Shown here: positions 7,776 through 15,724 of the stretch, one piece after another
Numbering within the stretch: the stretch's first letter is position 1
Layout: every line of letters starts with the position of its first letter
Assembly (NCBI RefSeq): GCF_032917945.1
Contig: NZ_CP136624.1
Coordinates: 434,001-498,000 of the forward strand
Length of the DNA stretch: 64,000 bases
Direction of reading: 5' to 3'
DNA from: Bradyrhizobium sp. sBnM-33
Lineage (GTDB): Bacteria; Pseudomonadota; Alphaproteobacteria; Rhizobiales; Xanthobacteraceae
Position numbers and translations under genes: made by a program
Notes under the pieces: model-generated
Databases searched by the model: none
The model's input: the letters and a program-made list of their open reading frames with translations, nothing else
Told to the model about the DNA's origin: nothing

Positions 7776-8981
7776 CTACCGGCTGTTACTGATGAGGTTG
7801 CGACGGGCGTCGTTCACGACGGAATCGATGTGGGCGGTCATGGCTGCCGAAATCACCGCATCATCGGGATCCGAAGAAGCTGTGTTGACCGCGGCTACCA
7901 CGGCTGATTCCGGTGTTGCGGCTGGCTGATCGATCGGTTCACTCGCGGCCGCCGGCTCCACAGCTCTGGTCGAACTGTGGTCGATGCGAATCCTGGCGCC
8001 GTCAGCGAGATCAATGCGTGCGGGTGAAAGCACGGGGGTGCCCTTGGATACGTCGCCCATGATCTCGATGTTGCGGCTGCCTCGGATGCCGACTTTCACG
8101 GGCACGCGTCTGACCCGGCCGTCATCGACCATCTGGACCGAATCGCCTGCGACGGCTTCTGCAGGCACGACGATAGTCGCCGGCTTCTCGCGGACGATGA
8201 TATTGGTCTCGACTGACATGCCAATTCGCAGCGGCGTATCCTGTGGCAGTCGCAAATAGACGCGGAACGTCTTGCGGGTCGGGTCGCCCTTCGGCGTGAT
8301 CTGTGAGACCGTGGCTCGCAGCGCCCTTCCGGGGAAAGCCTCGCTTCGCAGAAGAGCCTTCTGGCCGGCCGCGATGCGGTTGATCTCCTCCTCATTGATT
8401 TCGGCAACGACCTGCATCGGCGCAGGCGGTCCGACCCAGAACAAGACATCCGTGGGGCCGGCGATCTCGCCGACCTCGCCGTCGCGCCGCAGCACCATGC
8501 CGTCGAGCGGAGCTCTCAGCAGCAGCGAATCGAGCCGTACCTTCTGCGCGGCGATCCGCGATTTCGTTTCCTCAAGCTTGGTCCAGCGCTGCTCGTATTC
8601 GGTGCGCGCGGCGTCGCTTTTGTCGCGATCCTTCTCGGCGCGTGCCAGATCACGTTCGAGCTGGCCGCGATTGATCTCCATCTGATCCAGCGCGCTGCGC
8701 TCCTCCGCGTCGTCCTGGCGGCCGAGAATCTGGCCGGCCTTCACCACCTGTCCCTCGCATCTGCAAAGCTCGACCAGCCGGCGGCGCTGCAGCGGCACCA
8801 CTTTGGCCCAGCGCTCGGGCTCGACGGTGCCGGTGCCGTAAACCGCTTCGGAGACCGGCGCGAGGCCCGCAATGCTGGTGGTCACCAACGGTGCACGAAG
8901 CAAATGGGGATAGGCGTAATAGCCAACTCCTGCCGTGGCGACGGCCAGAATGCCGGTTGCGATCAGATGCTGCAATTTCAT
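7776..8981 (-). CDS. HlyD-family periplasmic adaptor
   Basis: A protein of 401 residues anchored by one N-terminal membrane segment (residues 7-24). It has a split lipoyl/barrel-sandwich domain (LVELCRCEGQVVKAGQILGR early, LLRAPLDGMVLRRDGEVG late) around a coiled-coil hairpin of about 60 residues, then beta-barrel domains. This is the DevB/MacA-type membrane fusion architecture. The last 60 residues are an Ala/Pro-rich tail that is not conserved in the family. It lies in one operon between the Sel1 protein and the permease and would link the pump to an outer-membrane channel, which is not encoded here. Confidence 0.88.
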   Translation of the reverse strand: MKLQHLIATGILAVATAGVGYYAYPHLLRAPLVTTSIAGLAPVSEAVYGTGTVEPERWAKVVPLQRRRLVELCRCEGQVVKAGQILGRQDDAEERSALDQMEINRGQLERDLARAEKDRDKSDAARTEYEQRWTKLEETKSRIAAQKVRLDSLLLRAPLDGMVLRRDGEVGEIAGPTDVLFWVGPPAPMQVVAEINEEEINRIAAGQKALLRSEAFPGRALRATVSQITPKGDPTRKTFRVYLRLPQDTPLRIGMSVETNIIVREKPATIVVPAEAVAGDSVQMVDDGRVRRVPVKVGIRGSRNIEIMGDVSKGTPVLSPARIDLADGARIRIDHSSTRAVEPAAASEPIDQPAATPESAVVAAVNTASSDPDDAVISAAMTAHIDSVVNDARRNLISNSR

Positions 8982-8996
8982 GGCGCGTCCCCTGAA

Positions 8997-9845
8997 TCAG
9001 AAGCCAAACCGCTTGCGCAGTCCCGGTGGAACCTGGTCGAGCAGATCACGAACATCTTCTTTCTTCGCACTCTTCACTGGAGCTGCCGACGTGGCCTTGG
9101 GAGATGCCGGCAACACCGTGATGTTGGATGAAGCCGGCTGCGACACAGCAGGCGGCGGCGCGGCGGCGGGCGCTGGCTGCACGACGGCGGGTGCAGGTGG
9201 AGGCGCGGCCGGCTCGGGTTGGTCCGAGCTGTCTAGTGCTCTTTCGATTTTCGAAGCCTTGTCGGAAGCCTTGACGGAGTCCCTGGCCGCGCCGGCAACC
9301 CGAACGGCGCGCCAGGCTCTTGCGGCCACCACGGCGCGGCCGATCTCGTCGCTCGTCATCTTCTTCATGAGGAGGGTCATCAGTTGCCGCGCACCGTTGC
9401 GGTCCTCGTCGAGCTTGCTCGCAGAAGCGACGATGTGGGCCCAGGAATAGGCCTTCACGTTATCCTTCGCTACGCCGCGCCCGCTCGCGTAAAGGCCGGC
9501 GAAGATCAGCATGGCATGGGCATGTCCCTGATCGGCCGCGCGCAAGAACCAGCGAAATGCCTCCTGGTCGCTGCGCGGACGACCGACGCCTGACGAATAG
9601 AGCGCCCCGAGGTAGAACTGGGCCTCATCATCGCCCGCTTGCGCCGCCTGCTCGTAGCGAGTGGCCATGTCCCTATCGGACGCGGCGTCGGCAAGAGCAG
9701 GTTGGAGGCCGATCAGCAGAGTGAAGCAGCATGCAGTTGCTACCACCGCTCGCTTCACGGCCTTCGGAATCGCGCAACGAAATCCTGGCCGCAATGATCG
9801 GTTTGCGATTGGGTTGATCGATCGGAGATTTGGGATGCGCCGCAT
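8997..9845 (-). CDS. Sel1-repeat envelope protein
   Basis: A protein of 282 residues with a signal or anchor segment around residues 30-52 (ending LQPALADA). It carries three Sel1-like/TPR motifs (EAQFYLGALYSSGVGRPRSD, AHAMLIFAGLYASGRGV and the following helix pair) and a long Pro/Ala tail. It closes with a conserved-looking helix, DVRDLLDQVPPGLRKRFGF. ATG at 9845 is preferred over codons further upstream because it gives a sensible N-terminus. It ends 15 bases before the adaptor gene, so it is the promoter-proximal gene of the four-gene export operon, probably a scaffold for the pump. Confidence 0.75.
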   Translation of the reverse strand: MRRIPNLRSINPIANRSLRPGFRCAIPKAVKRAVVATACCFTLLIGLQPALADAASDRDMATRYEQAAQAGDDEAQFYLGALYSSGVGRPRSDQEAFRWFLRAADQGHAHAMLIFAGLYASGRGVAKDNVKAYSWAHIVASASKLDEDRNGARQLMTLLMKKMTSDEIGRAVVAARAWRAVRVAGAARDSVKASDKASKIERALDSSDQPEPAAPPPAPAVVQPAPAAAPPPAVSQPASSNITVLPASPKATSAAPVKSAKKEDVRDLLDQVPPGLRKRFGF

Positions 9846-10172
9846 TGTATACGCTTTCAGCTTTGTTCTCTCGTGCCAAAACGGCGTCTGAGCCGCACCT
9901 GGCACCCGGAATTTTCAGCCTGGTCGACAATCGCCTGCTCGTTACGCAAGCAGCATCTCGTAAGAGGTCGAGCGGTTGACGCGGACTAAGTCTCTCCACA
10001 GCACCTCTCGCGGACTGAAGCCTAGCCCACCTGCGCGCCGACAAATGTGCGAGGCGTCACATATCCAGCTTGCCGCAGCCGGAACTCGGCTTTCTTTTGC
10101 CGGTTCCGTTCGACGCGTATTGAACTTGCAGCCAAGCACCCGCCCTCTTGCGCTTCGGTGCAGCGAGCCGCG
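9846..10172. other. Intergenic region, no intact gene
   Basis: About 330 bases upstream of the Sel1 operon. It must hold that operon's minus-strand promoter, but no clear motif was recognised. Short open frames here look random. Confidence 0.4.
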
Positions 10173-10391
10173 ATGAAGCGAAGCACTCGCTTCGATCCTT
10201 TGACGATCTGCGCCTACAATGTTGATGTTGATGACATCGTCGATCTCAGGACAGAGTCCGGGCAGGCGGCAGAAGGGATTGACCTTGCGTCAATGGCGTG
10301 TGCCTGGGCCGAACTCTCGAGCCTGGCAACGGGCGAGCCGCGGGCGTTTCAAATCTCCGACTTCAGGTCGGCGAACGCCTCTTTGAGATAA
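10173..10391 (+). pseudogene. Fragment of a RES-domain toxin
   Basis: The translated piece TRFDPLTICAYNVDVDDIVD and the following DLASMACAWAEL match the middle of RES-family NAD+-degrading toxins (the TCAYEVDVDDVVDLT-like region and its CAW helix). The family's N-terminal Arg/Tyr part and the C-terminal Ser region are missing. After WAELSSLATGEPRA the sequence drifts, then runs convergently into the TetR gene end. No Xre antitoxin partner is present. I treat it as a decayed toxin relic. Confidence 0.5.
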
Positions 10392-10951
10392 ATGGCGATA
10401 GGTCGTTTTCCCTGGTCCCGGTTCCAGTTGTCGATCGCAAGACGAAGCGCTCCGATCGAGATCATGGCGACGATGCGGAGCGCAGGCTGTCGCTTGGGCT
10501 GCGGCCACATCTGGCAGAGTGCGTCGAATACCGCTTGTTCTTTCTCTATATATTTCGCCTGATGTCGTATGCGTAGCGCTTCGTTCGCGCATATCAGGCG
10601 TTCGATCACCCTGGTTTGCTTGTAATCGGCCTGAAAACGGATCGTCAGCTCCAATAAGGCGCTCTTCACCGCGTTGAGTGGCGACTGTCTGGTCGATTGC
10701 TCCAGCACGGCGGTTCGCAGGGTCTCGGTGAAACCGCCGTCCTGCCACGCCAGCAGAATCTCTTCCTTGGACTTGAAGTAGTAGAAGAACGTCCGCCGCG
10801 AGATTCCCGCTGCCTCCGCGATCGCGTCGAGCGTGGTAGCCTCATAGCCGCGGGTCAAAAACAGTTTCAGGCCTTGCTCGGCGATACGATGCAGCGTCTC
10901 GCGCCGCTTCCGCTCGCGGGGACGTTCCTCCTTGGGAGCCGAACTTTCCAT
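10349..10951 (-). CDS. TetR-family transcriptional regulator
   Basis: A protein of 200 residues with an N-terminal TetR helix-turn-helix: TTLDAIAEAAGISRRTFFYY followed by FKSKEEILLAW. The ligand domain ends in a partially conserved MftR/TetR_C-like helix (ALRLAIDNWNRDQ). ATG at 10951 is chosen; a TTG lies 11 codons upstream, almost inside the operators. It is divergent from the secreted hydrolase gene. The two palindromic sites between them make it the likely repressor of itself and of the hydrolase-lipoprotein pair. Its ligand is unknown. Confidence 0.85.
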   Translation of the reverse strand: MESSAPKEERPRERKRRETLHRIAEQGLKLFLTRGYEATTLDAIAEAAGISRRTFFYYFKSKEEILLAWQDGGFTETLRTAVLEQSTRQSPLNAVKSALLELTIRFQADYKQTRVIERLICANEALRIRHQAKYIEKEQAVFDALCQMWPQPKRQPALRIVAMISIGALRLAIDNWNRDQGKRPIAIYLKEAFADLKSEI

Positions 10952-10986
10952 GACCAGCTCTGATACGAATTTGTTATCTTGCAAAA

Positions 10987-11024
10987 TTACACTCAGTGCA
11001 ATATAAGATTACACCCAGTGCGAA
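10987..11024. promoter_or_regulatory. Tandem TetR operator candidates
   Basis: Two related palindromes, TTACACTCAGTGCAA (10987-11001) and TTACACCCAGTGCGAA (11009-11024), have centres 22 bases apart, about two helical turns. Half-sites are TTACACT and AGTGYAA. They lie directly upstream of the TetR gene and of the divergent hydrolase gene. This is the classic layout for two TetR dimers on one promoter region. Confidence 0.65.
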
Positions 11025-11133
11025 TTGTGTTCAAGGTGTGTTTATGAAGAGCAGGGTGGGCGGCGATACTCCCTCGCGGCATGTTCAATCCGCTCTCGCG
11101 GGTGGCCGGGGCGAAACAATCGTGGCGGCCAAC

Positions 11134-12165
11134 ATGACGCGACGGTGCCTCGGTGCCATGCTGCTCGCCGTCGCAATCACGGCCGCCGCTCCGGTAAATC
11201 CAGCGCGAGCGCAATCCGCCGCGCCCGCTTTCGTTGATTTCGACTGGGTCGATCCCGCGCGTTCGCGGGCCGTTCCGGCGCGTCTGCATTGGCCCACGAG
11301 TGTCGCGTCGGGTTTGCGCGTGCCGCTCATCGTGTTCTCCCATGGCATGGGTGGCTCCCGCCGCGGCTACAGTTATCTGGGGCGATATTGGGCCGCCCGC
11401 GGCATTGCGAGTTTGCATGTTCAGCATGCGGGCAGCGATTCGTCGCTCTGGGTCGGCAATCCTCTCACCGTAGTGAACCGCTTGCAGCGAGCGGCTCATG
11501 AGAGCGAGGCGCTTGCGCGGGCCTGGGATCTGCGCTTCGCCCTGGACCGCGTGCTGTCGAGCCCCTACGGCACCCAGATCGATCGTCGGCGTATCGTGGC
11601 GGCCGGACATTCATATGGCGCGAACACGGCCCTTCTTGCGGTTGGCGCCCGCGTGATGCGTGAAGGGCAGTGGGTCGAGGCCCGCGACCCGCGCTTTGCG
11701 GCGGCGATCGTGATCTCGGCGCCGCCGTTCTATGGCGAGTCCGATCTTGCTTCGGTGCTGAGCAAGATCACGGTTCCGAACCTGCACGTGACTGCGACCA
11801 ACGACGTCATCGAAATTCCCGGATACCACTCGCCCGCTGCCGATCGGTTAACCGTTTTCAACGGCATTGCCACACCCCGCAAGCTGCTTGCTGTATTCGA
11901 AGGCGGCTCGCACAGCATCTTTACAGATCGCTCGTTCACAGGCGGCCCGGCGCTGAATCCGAAGGTGAAGGCTGCGACCGCGGAACTCACTCTGGCTTTC
12001 CTCGACCTGGCCTTCGACGGCAACGGGACGACGCTCACGCGCTGGAATGCGACATGGCAACCAATCCTGGCAACGGCGCCCGGCACCGCGCTTTCTCCTG
12101 TTCCGGTCGCGCGTTCCCGGCGCATGGTCCAGGGATCGGAGGTTGGCCTCGTTGCCTCGCCATGA
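11134..12165 (+). CDS. Secreted alpha/beta hydrolase
   Basis: A protein of 343 residues with a Sec signal peptide (MTRRCLGAMLLAVAITAAAP, cleavage near ARAQS). The alpha/beta fold shows an oxyanion region IVFSHGMGGS, nucleophile elbow GHSYGAN (Ser) and late His in EGGSHSIF. It resembles dienelactone hydrolase or platelet-activating-factor acetylhydrolase-like esterases, but the substrate is unknown. ATG at 11134 gives the clean signal peptide; an ATG at 11044 with AAGG upstream is the alternative. It overlaps the DUF3313 gene by ATGA and is probably TetR-controlled. Confidence 0.8.
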   Translation: MTRRCLGAMLLAVAITAAAPVNPARAQSAAPAFVDFDWVDPARSRAVPARLHWPTSVASGLRVPLIVFSHGMGGSRRGYSYLGRYWAARGIASLHVQHAGSDSSLWVGNPLTVVNRLQRAAHESEALARAWDLRFALDRVLSSPYGTQIDRRRIVAAGHSYGANTALLAVGARVMREGQWVEARDPRFAAAIVISAPPFYGESDLASVLSKITVPNLHVTATNDVIEIPGYHSPAADRLTVFNGIATPRKLLAVFEGGSHSIFTDRSFTGGPALNPKVKAATAELTLAFLDLAFDGNGTTLTRWNATWQPILATAPGTALSPVPVARSRRMVQGSEVGLVASP

Positions 12166-13037
12166 GATGGGTCCTGGCCCCGACGCTGGGCTTGATGGCT
12201 GCCGGTTGCGCGACCGCACCACTGGATCGGTCCGGGTCGTTAGCCTCTTACGACAATCTGACGCCGTCCGATGATCTTCTGACCAAGTCGCAAGTTCGGG
12301 TCAGCAAAGCTTATGTTCTCGGCGCGAAGACCGCGCGGATCGAGCCAACCGCATTCACGGTAGCCGCGGCAAGAGAGCCGTTCTCGGACCAGCAGCGCAG
12401 CCTAATCAAGAATGCGGTAAACAGAGCGATGTGTTTTGCGCTGAGCGAGCGCTTCCGAATTGTAGCACCGACGGAAGCGGCGGACTTGAGTGTCCGGGCG
12501 GTCATTACCCACATTGCGCCGACCGATGCGACGGCCGCCGGCGTCTCCAAGGTCGCAAGCGTTGTACCGTCCGTCGTGGCTCCCGGTGTGCCCATCCCTG
12601 TGCCGCGGCTTCCGATCGGACTCGGGAGCCTGTCAGTCGAGGCCGAGGTCCGTGATCGCAGCGGCAACCAAAAGGCTGCCATGATCTGGGCCCGCGGAGC
12701 GAATTCCTTCACCAGCGCTCCGCGCGTATCGAGCGACGGGGATGCCTATGATCTCGCCAGTGCTTTCGGAGACGATTTCGGGAAATTGCTTGTTACTGCC
12801 GAGAGTCCGTTCGGGAAGATCTCCGCGCCGCCATCCATCGGCAGCCTGAAGGCCTCTCTCGGTGGCGCGTCGAAGGAGGCGATTTGTGAAGCATTCGGGC
12901 GAGCGCCGGGACTGACCGGCATGATCGGAGAGAGGATTGGGCTGCCGCCGGATTGGACCGACCGGGGTGCGTCGGCGAACGTAGCGCCGGAAGCGTCCGG
13001 TACTGATGCTGCTGGCGATCCCTCGAGAGGAAATTGA
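12162..13037 (+). CDS. DUF3313-like lipoprotein
   Basis: A protein of 291 residues. Its N-terminus ends in the lipobox LMAAGC (Cys at about residue 16), so it is a lipoprotein. The mature part starts with SYDNLTPSDDLLTKSQVRVS, the start of the DUF3313 family, followed by alternating strands and helices. The start ATG overlaps the hydrolase stop (ATGA), which implies translational coupling and a shared envelope function. The family has no established activity. Confidence 0.75.
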   Translation: MRWVLAPTLGLMAAGCATAPLDRSGSLASYDNLTPSDDLLTKSQVRVSKAYVLGAKTARIEPTAFTVAAAREPFSDQQRSLIKNAVNRAMCFALSERFRIVAPTEAADLSVRAVITHIAPTDATAAGVSKVASVVPSVVAPGVPIPVPRLPIGLGSLSVEAEVRDRSGNQKAAMIWARGANSFTSAPRVSSDGDAYDLASAFGDDFGKLLVTAESPFGKISAPPSIGSLKASLGGASKEAICEAFGRAPGLTGMIGERIGLPPDWTDRGASANVAPEASGTDAAGDPSRGN

Positions 13038-13192
13038 GCAGACTGCCTGCAGACGACTCGACATCTCGACCCGAAACTCCGGTGGCGCCTGTTCAAGCCC
13101 CGGCAATCAGCCGCTCAACGAAAAAATCTGGTGGAGACACGAACGGGACATTGACCGAGATCGACCTCGACGCGCTGATAGTGCTTGGTTGA
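13034..13192 (+). CDS. Possible 52-residue small protein
   Basis: A short frame starts at TTG 13034, overlapping the stop of the DUF3313 gene (AATTGA), with GAGAGG just upstream. It reads SRLPADDSTSRPETPVAPVQ and ends TEIDLDALIVLG. Its composition is Pro/Ser/Thr-rich, then acidic. It could be a translationally coupled small protein or a relic of a longer C-terminal tail. No family was recognised. Confidence 0.3.
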   Translation: MSRLPADDSTSRPETPVAPVQAPAISRSTKKSGGDTNGTLTEIDLDALIVLG

Positions 13193-13241
13193 TCGAGATC
13201 GGGTGCGCGCCGATGTGCCTTATCGAAGGAGGGCCGCCACA

Positions 13242-14250
13242 ATGAATGACATCGGCGAACTCTTCATCCTCGGCTTCTTCGGCAAGATCGTTCCCAATTG
13301 GCTGAAGGAATTTGCGGCCCGCTACGGTCTCGGCGGGGTGATCCTGTTCGACTATTCCTGTCGGACGCGAGAATACGACAACAACATTGAATCGCCTGAA
13401 CAGGTGCAACGCCTCTGCGCCGAGATTTCCGCGCTGCCGTCGGGGCCGGTGGTGTTCATCGACCAGGAAGGTGGATTGGTGCGGCGGCTGAAGGAAAACC
13501 GCGGCTTTGCGCCGCTTCCCAGTGCGAGGGAATTCAATCTCCTTGCACCGGATCAAAAGCACGCGATCCTCACCGCGAGCTTTGCCGAGATGCGGCGGCT
13601 CGGCATCCACTATGATTTCGCGCCTGTCATCGACGTCGACTACAATCCTGACAACCCCAATATCGGCAGAATCAAGCGTGCCTACTCCGCCGACATCGCC
13701 GAGGTGGAAGCCAATGCGTTGCTGGCAAGCGAGGTGGCGCGGGCGCAGGGCATCGGCCTGTGCCTGAAGCATTTCCCCGGCATCGGCGGCGCGGTGGTGG
13801 ATTCGCATCAGGAATTCATGGATATCTCCGATGCCTTTCGCGGTGAGCAGGAAGAGCTGTTCTATTCGCTTGCGCCAAAAATGTTCGGCGATGCAGTGCT
13901 GGTTAGCCACGCCATCGTCAGACAATGGGACGAACATTGCCCGATGACGCTGTCCGCGGCAGGGCTTGGCGCGTTTGCGCAAGCGCCTTCCGGATACGCT
14001 CCTGATCACCGACGACATGCAGATGCAAGGATTGCAGAAGGCGTTGGGCACGCGGGAAGCCAGCCTGCAATCGCTCAAAGCCGGCATGGATATGCTCTGC
14101 ATCGGCAACAATTTGTTCGACCAGGAACAGGAGATGGCCAAGATTGCCGAATACATCGCAGAAGGCCTGCGCGAGGGAACCTTGTCCGGTTCGGCGATCG
14201 AGAAATCGATCGCGCGTGTAGGCAGGCGAAAGGCGCTCCTGACGGCCTGA
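13242..14250 (+). pseudogene. Family-3 glycoside hydrolase (NagZ-like), frameshifted
   Basis: ATG at 13242, preceded by AAGGAGG, opens MNDIGELFILGFFG. The body has the GH3 features FIDQEGG, the Asp-rich DFAPVIDVDYNPDN and KHFPGIGGAVVDSH. At about 13965, in the context GCAGGGCTTGGCGCG, the frame is lost. The homologous continuation RLPDTLLITDDMQMQ, with the nucleophilic Asp of the family, lies one base out of frame and runs to the stop at 14250. The total length of 1009 bases is one more than a multiple of three. One extra base, either a true mutation or a sequencing error, breaks an otherwise complete beta-N-acetylhexosaminidase-like gene. Confidence 0.8.
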
Positions 14251-14347
14251 CACGGTGGACCTCAAATCCGAAGCACATCAGGCGGACAATGTGTTGCGTT
14301 ACCAGGCCGTTGAGACTACAAGCGCTTTTTCAGCGGGAAGACCGACG

Positions 14348-14554
14348 ATGGCTCATAACTTCGCGATCAACGACGACGTCCATCACCAGCAGCAGGGGCC
14401 GCAGGGCCGTGCCACGGCGAAAGAACGAAGCGTCTACACCATCGTTTCCTGCCTGCCGATCGAAGCCGACGGCCGCCCACGCTATCGCATCAGGAGCAAA
14501 TCCGAGAATGTCGAGCGCGTCGTGACCGAGGAGCAGATCTCCAGGCTCGGCTGA
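14348..14554 (+). CDS. Small conserved hypothetical protein
   Basis: A protein of 68 residues opening MAHNFAINDDVHHQQQGPQG. The second half, YTIVSCLPIEADGRPRYRIR and the following SENVERVV, resembles a small strand-rich protein frequent in Bradyrhizobium genomes. The ATG at 14348 was chosen because the upstream frame looks non-coding. Its function is unknown. Confidence 0.6.
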   Translation: MAHNFAINDDVHHQQQGPQGRATAKERSVYTIVSCLPIEADGRPRYRIRSKSENVERVVTEEQISRLG

Positions 14555-14995
14555 CCTTAAGCCTACTGCGCCTTCTCGTGCGCTGCGGTGCCGATCGCCT
14601 TGTAAGCGTAGGTCGGATAGAACTCGGTGCGGCAGTCCTGGCCTCACTTTCCGGCCGAACGATCTCTCAGCCGTATTCGTCAGGGCGATGCCGTGAAGCA
14701 CGCCGGTGCGCGCGGAACGGGTGTCGAGGGAACGAGAGACGCCGTGCGCCGCCGGGAAACCCACGTCGAGACGGCTGAGATCTATTAACAAAGCAAATGC
14801 TCTCACCGTTAAAAATACGGGACCAGCGGCCTAAGGCGCTCTTGTTCGGATCACGCATTTTCGTCAAAAATATCGAATTTCGAGTGATTTTTAACCCAAT
14901 CTAGTCAGGCGGTGGGACGCGCTGGCGGAATTCTCCGTATTCTTACCGGTTAAGAAATTAACTATGGAAGAGGGTGGAACCGATAAAATAGTTAT
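14555..14995. other. Intergenic region with a 26-codon minus-strand relic
   Basis: At 14563-14643 the minus strand encodes QDCRTEFYPTYAYKAIGTAA then HEKAQ and a stop, which reads like the C-terminus of a real protein. The frame is closed immediately upstream, so only a relic is left. The rest, up to the promoter region of the LuxR-type gene, is AT-richer near 14860-14960 and shows no gene. Confidence 0.4.
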
Positions 14996-15610
14996 ATGTC
15001 GGGACAAGATCATCGCGCCGCTGATTCGCACTTCACGAAGTGGATGGAAAACATCACACCTCTCGAAGAGAATCCTGAGATCGTCCAGCTATCCGCTGCG
15101 CGCTCGCGTGCCGCGGAAGAGGCGGGAGCGGCGATCGCGCGGCAGCTGAACGGACCGCTGACAGCGCTGCTGCTCTACATGAATGAGATCAAGCAGCACA
15201 GCCACCAGTTTCCGCAAGGATCCGGCAACCGGCTCTACCTGCAACAGGTGGTGGAGAACGCGCTTCAGCAAACCGAACGTGTCCACGCTCTGGTGAAACA
15301 GATGTCGGACAATCATCAAGCGTCCGACGCCGTTCGCAAGCAGGCGAGCGAGGGCCACGTCGGCCGCTCCGCGGATGGCGCCCGCAGGCCGGGCCTGTTG
15401 TTGGCCCAGGAGTCCGGGCAGAAGCCTCTGACCAGGCGCGAGCGCGAGGTGCTGAGCCTGATCAGCGAAGGTTACTCCAACAAGCAAGGCGCCTTGCGGA
15501 TGAATATCAGCCCAAGGACATTCGAGAGCCATCGCGCCGAGGCCATGCGCAAGCTCGGCGCCCGCAACACCGCGGATCTGGTTCGCAAGGCGCTGCTGCA
15601 GCCCGCCTGA
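14996..15610 (+). CDS. LuxR-type regulator with a histidine-less DHp-like domain
   Basis: A protein of 204 residues. Residues 25-110 look like the dimerisation helices of a histidine kinase (ARQLNGPLTALLLYMNEIKQ matches the HELNQPLTAL box), but the phospho-accepting His is replaced by Arg. There is no ATPase domain. Residues 142-200 are a FixJ/NarL helix-turn-helix with LTRREREVLSLISEGYSNKQ. So a kinase-like dimer module is joined to a DNA-binding domain without a receiver. It lies alone, ahead of the LysR/MFS block. It may bind a receiver or kinase directly, or be constitutively dimeric. The HTH is closely similar to that of the FixJ-type regulator at 30597. Confidence 0.75.
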   Translation: MSGQDHRAADSHFTKWMENITPLEENPEIVQLSAARSRAAEEAGAAIARQLNGPLTALLLYMNEIKQHSHQFPQGSGNRLYLQQVVENALQQTERVHALVKQMSDNHQASDAVRKQASEGHVGRSADGARRPGLLLAQESGQKPLTRREREVLSLISEGYSNKQGALRMNISPRTFESHRAEAMRKLGARNTADLVRKALLQPA

Positions 15611-15724
15611 TTTTTCGCGAACCCATGCTTGCGATCCGCGGCCCAGGCCTGGCCATTGTTTGCCATGAGACGCCATTTGCGCCAATCGACCGACAGCAAG
15701 GCGAAGCGAAGCTCGTTGCAATCA

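Noticed and set aside
12496..12684. Alternative frames inside the DUF3313 gene
   Set aside because: Arg/Pro-rich shadow frames; the lipobox and family motif are in the frame 12162-13037.
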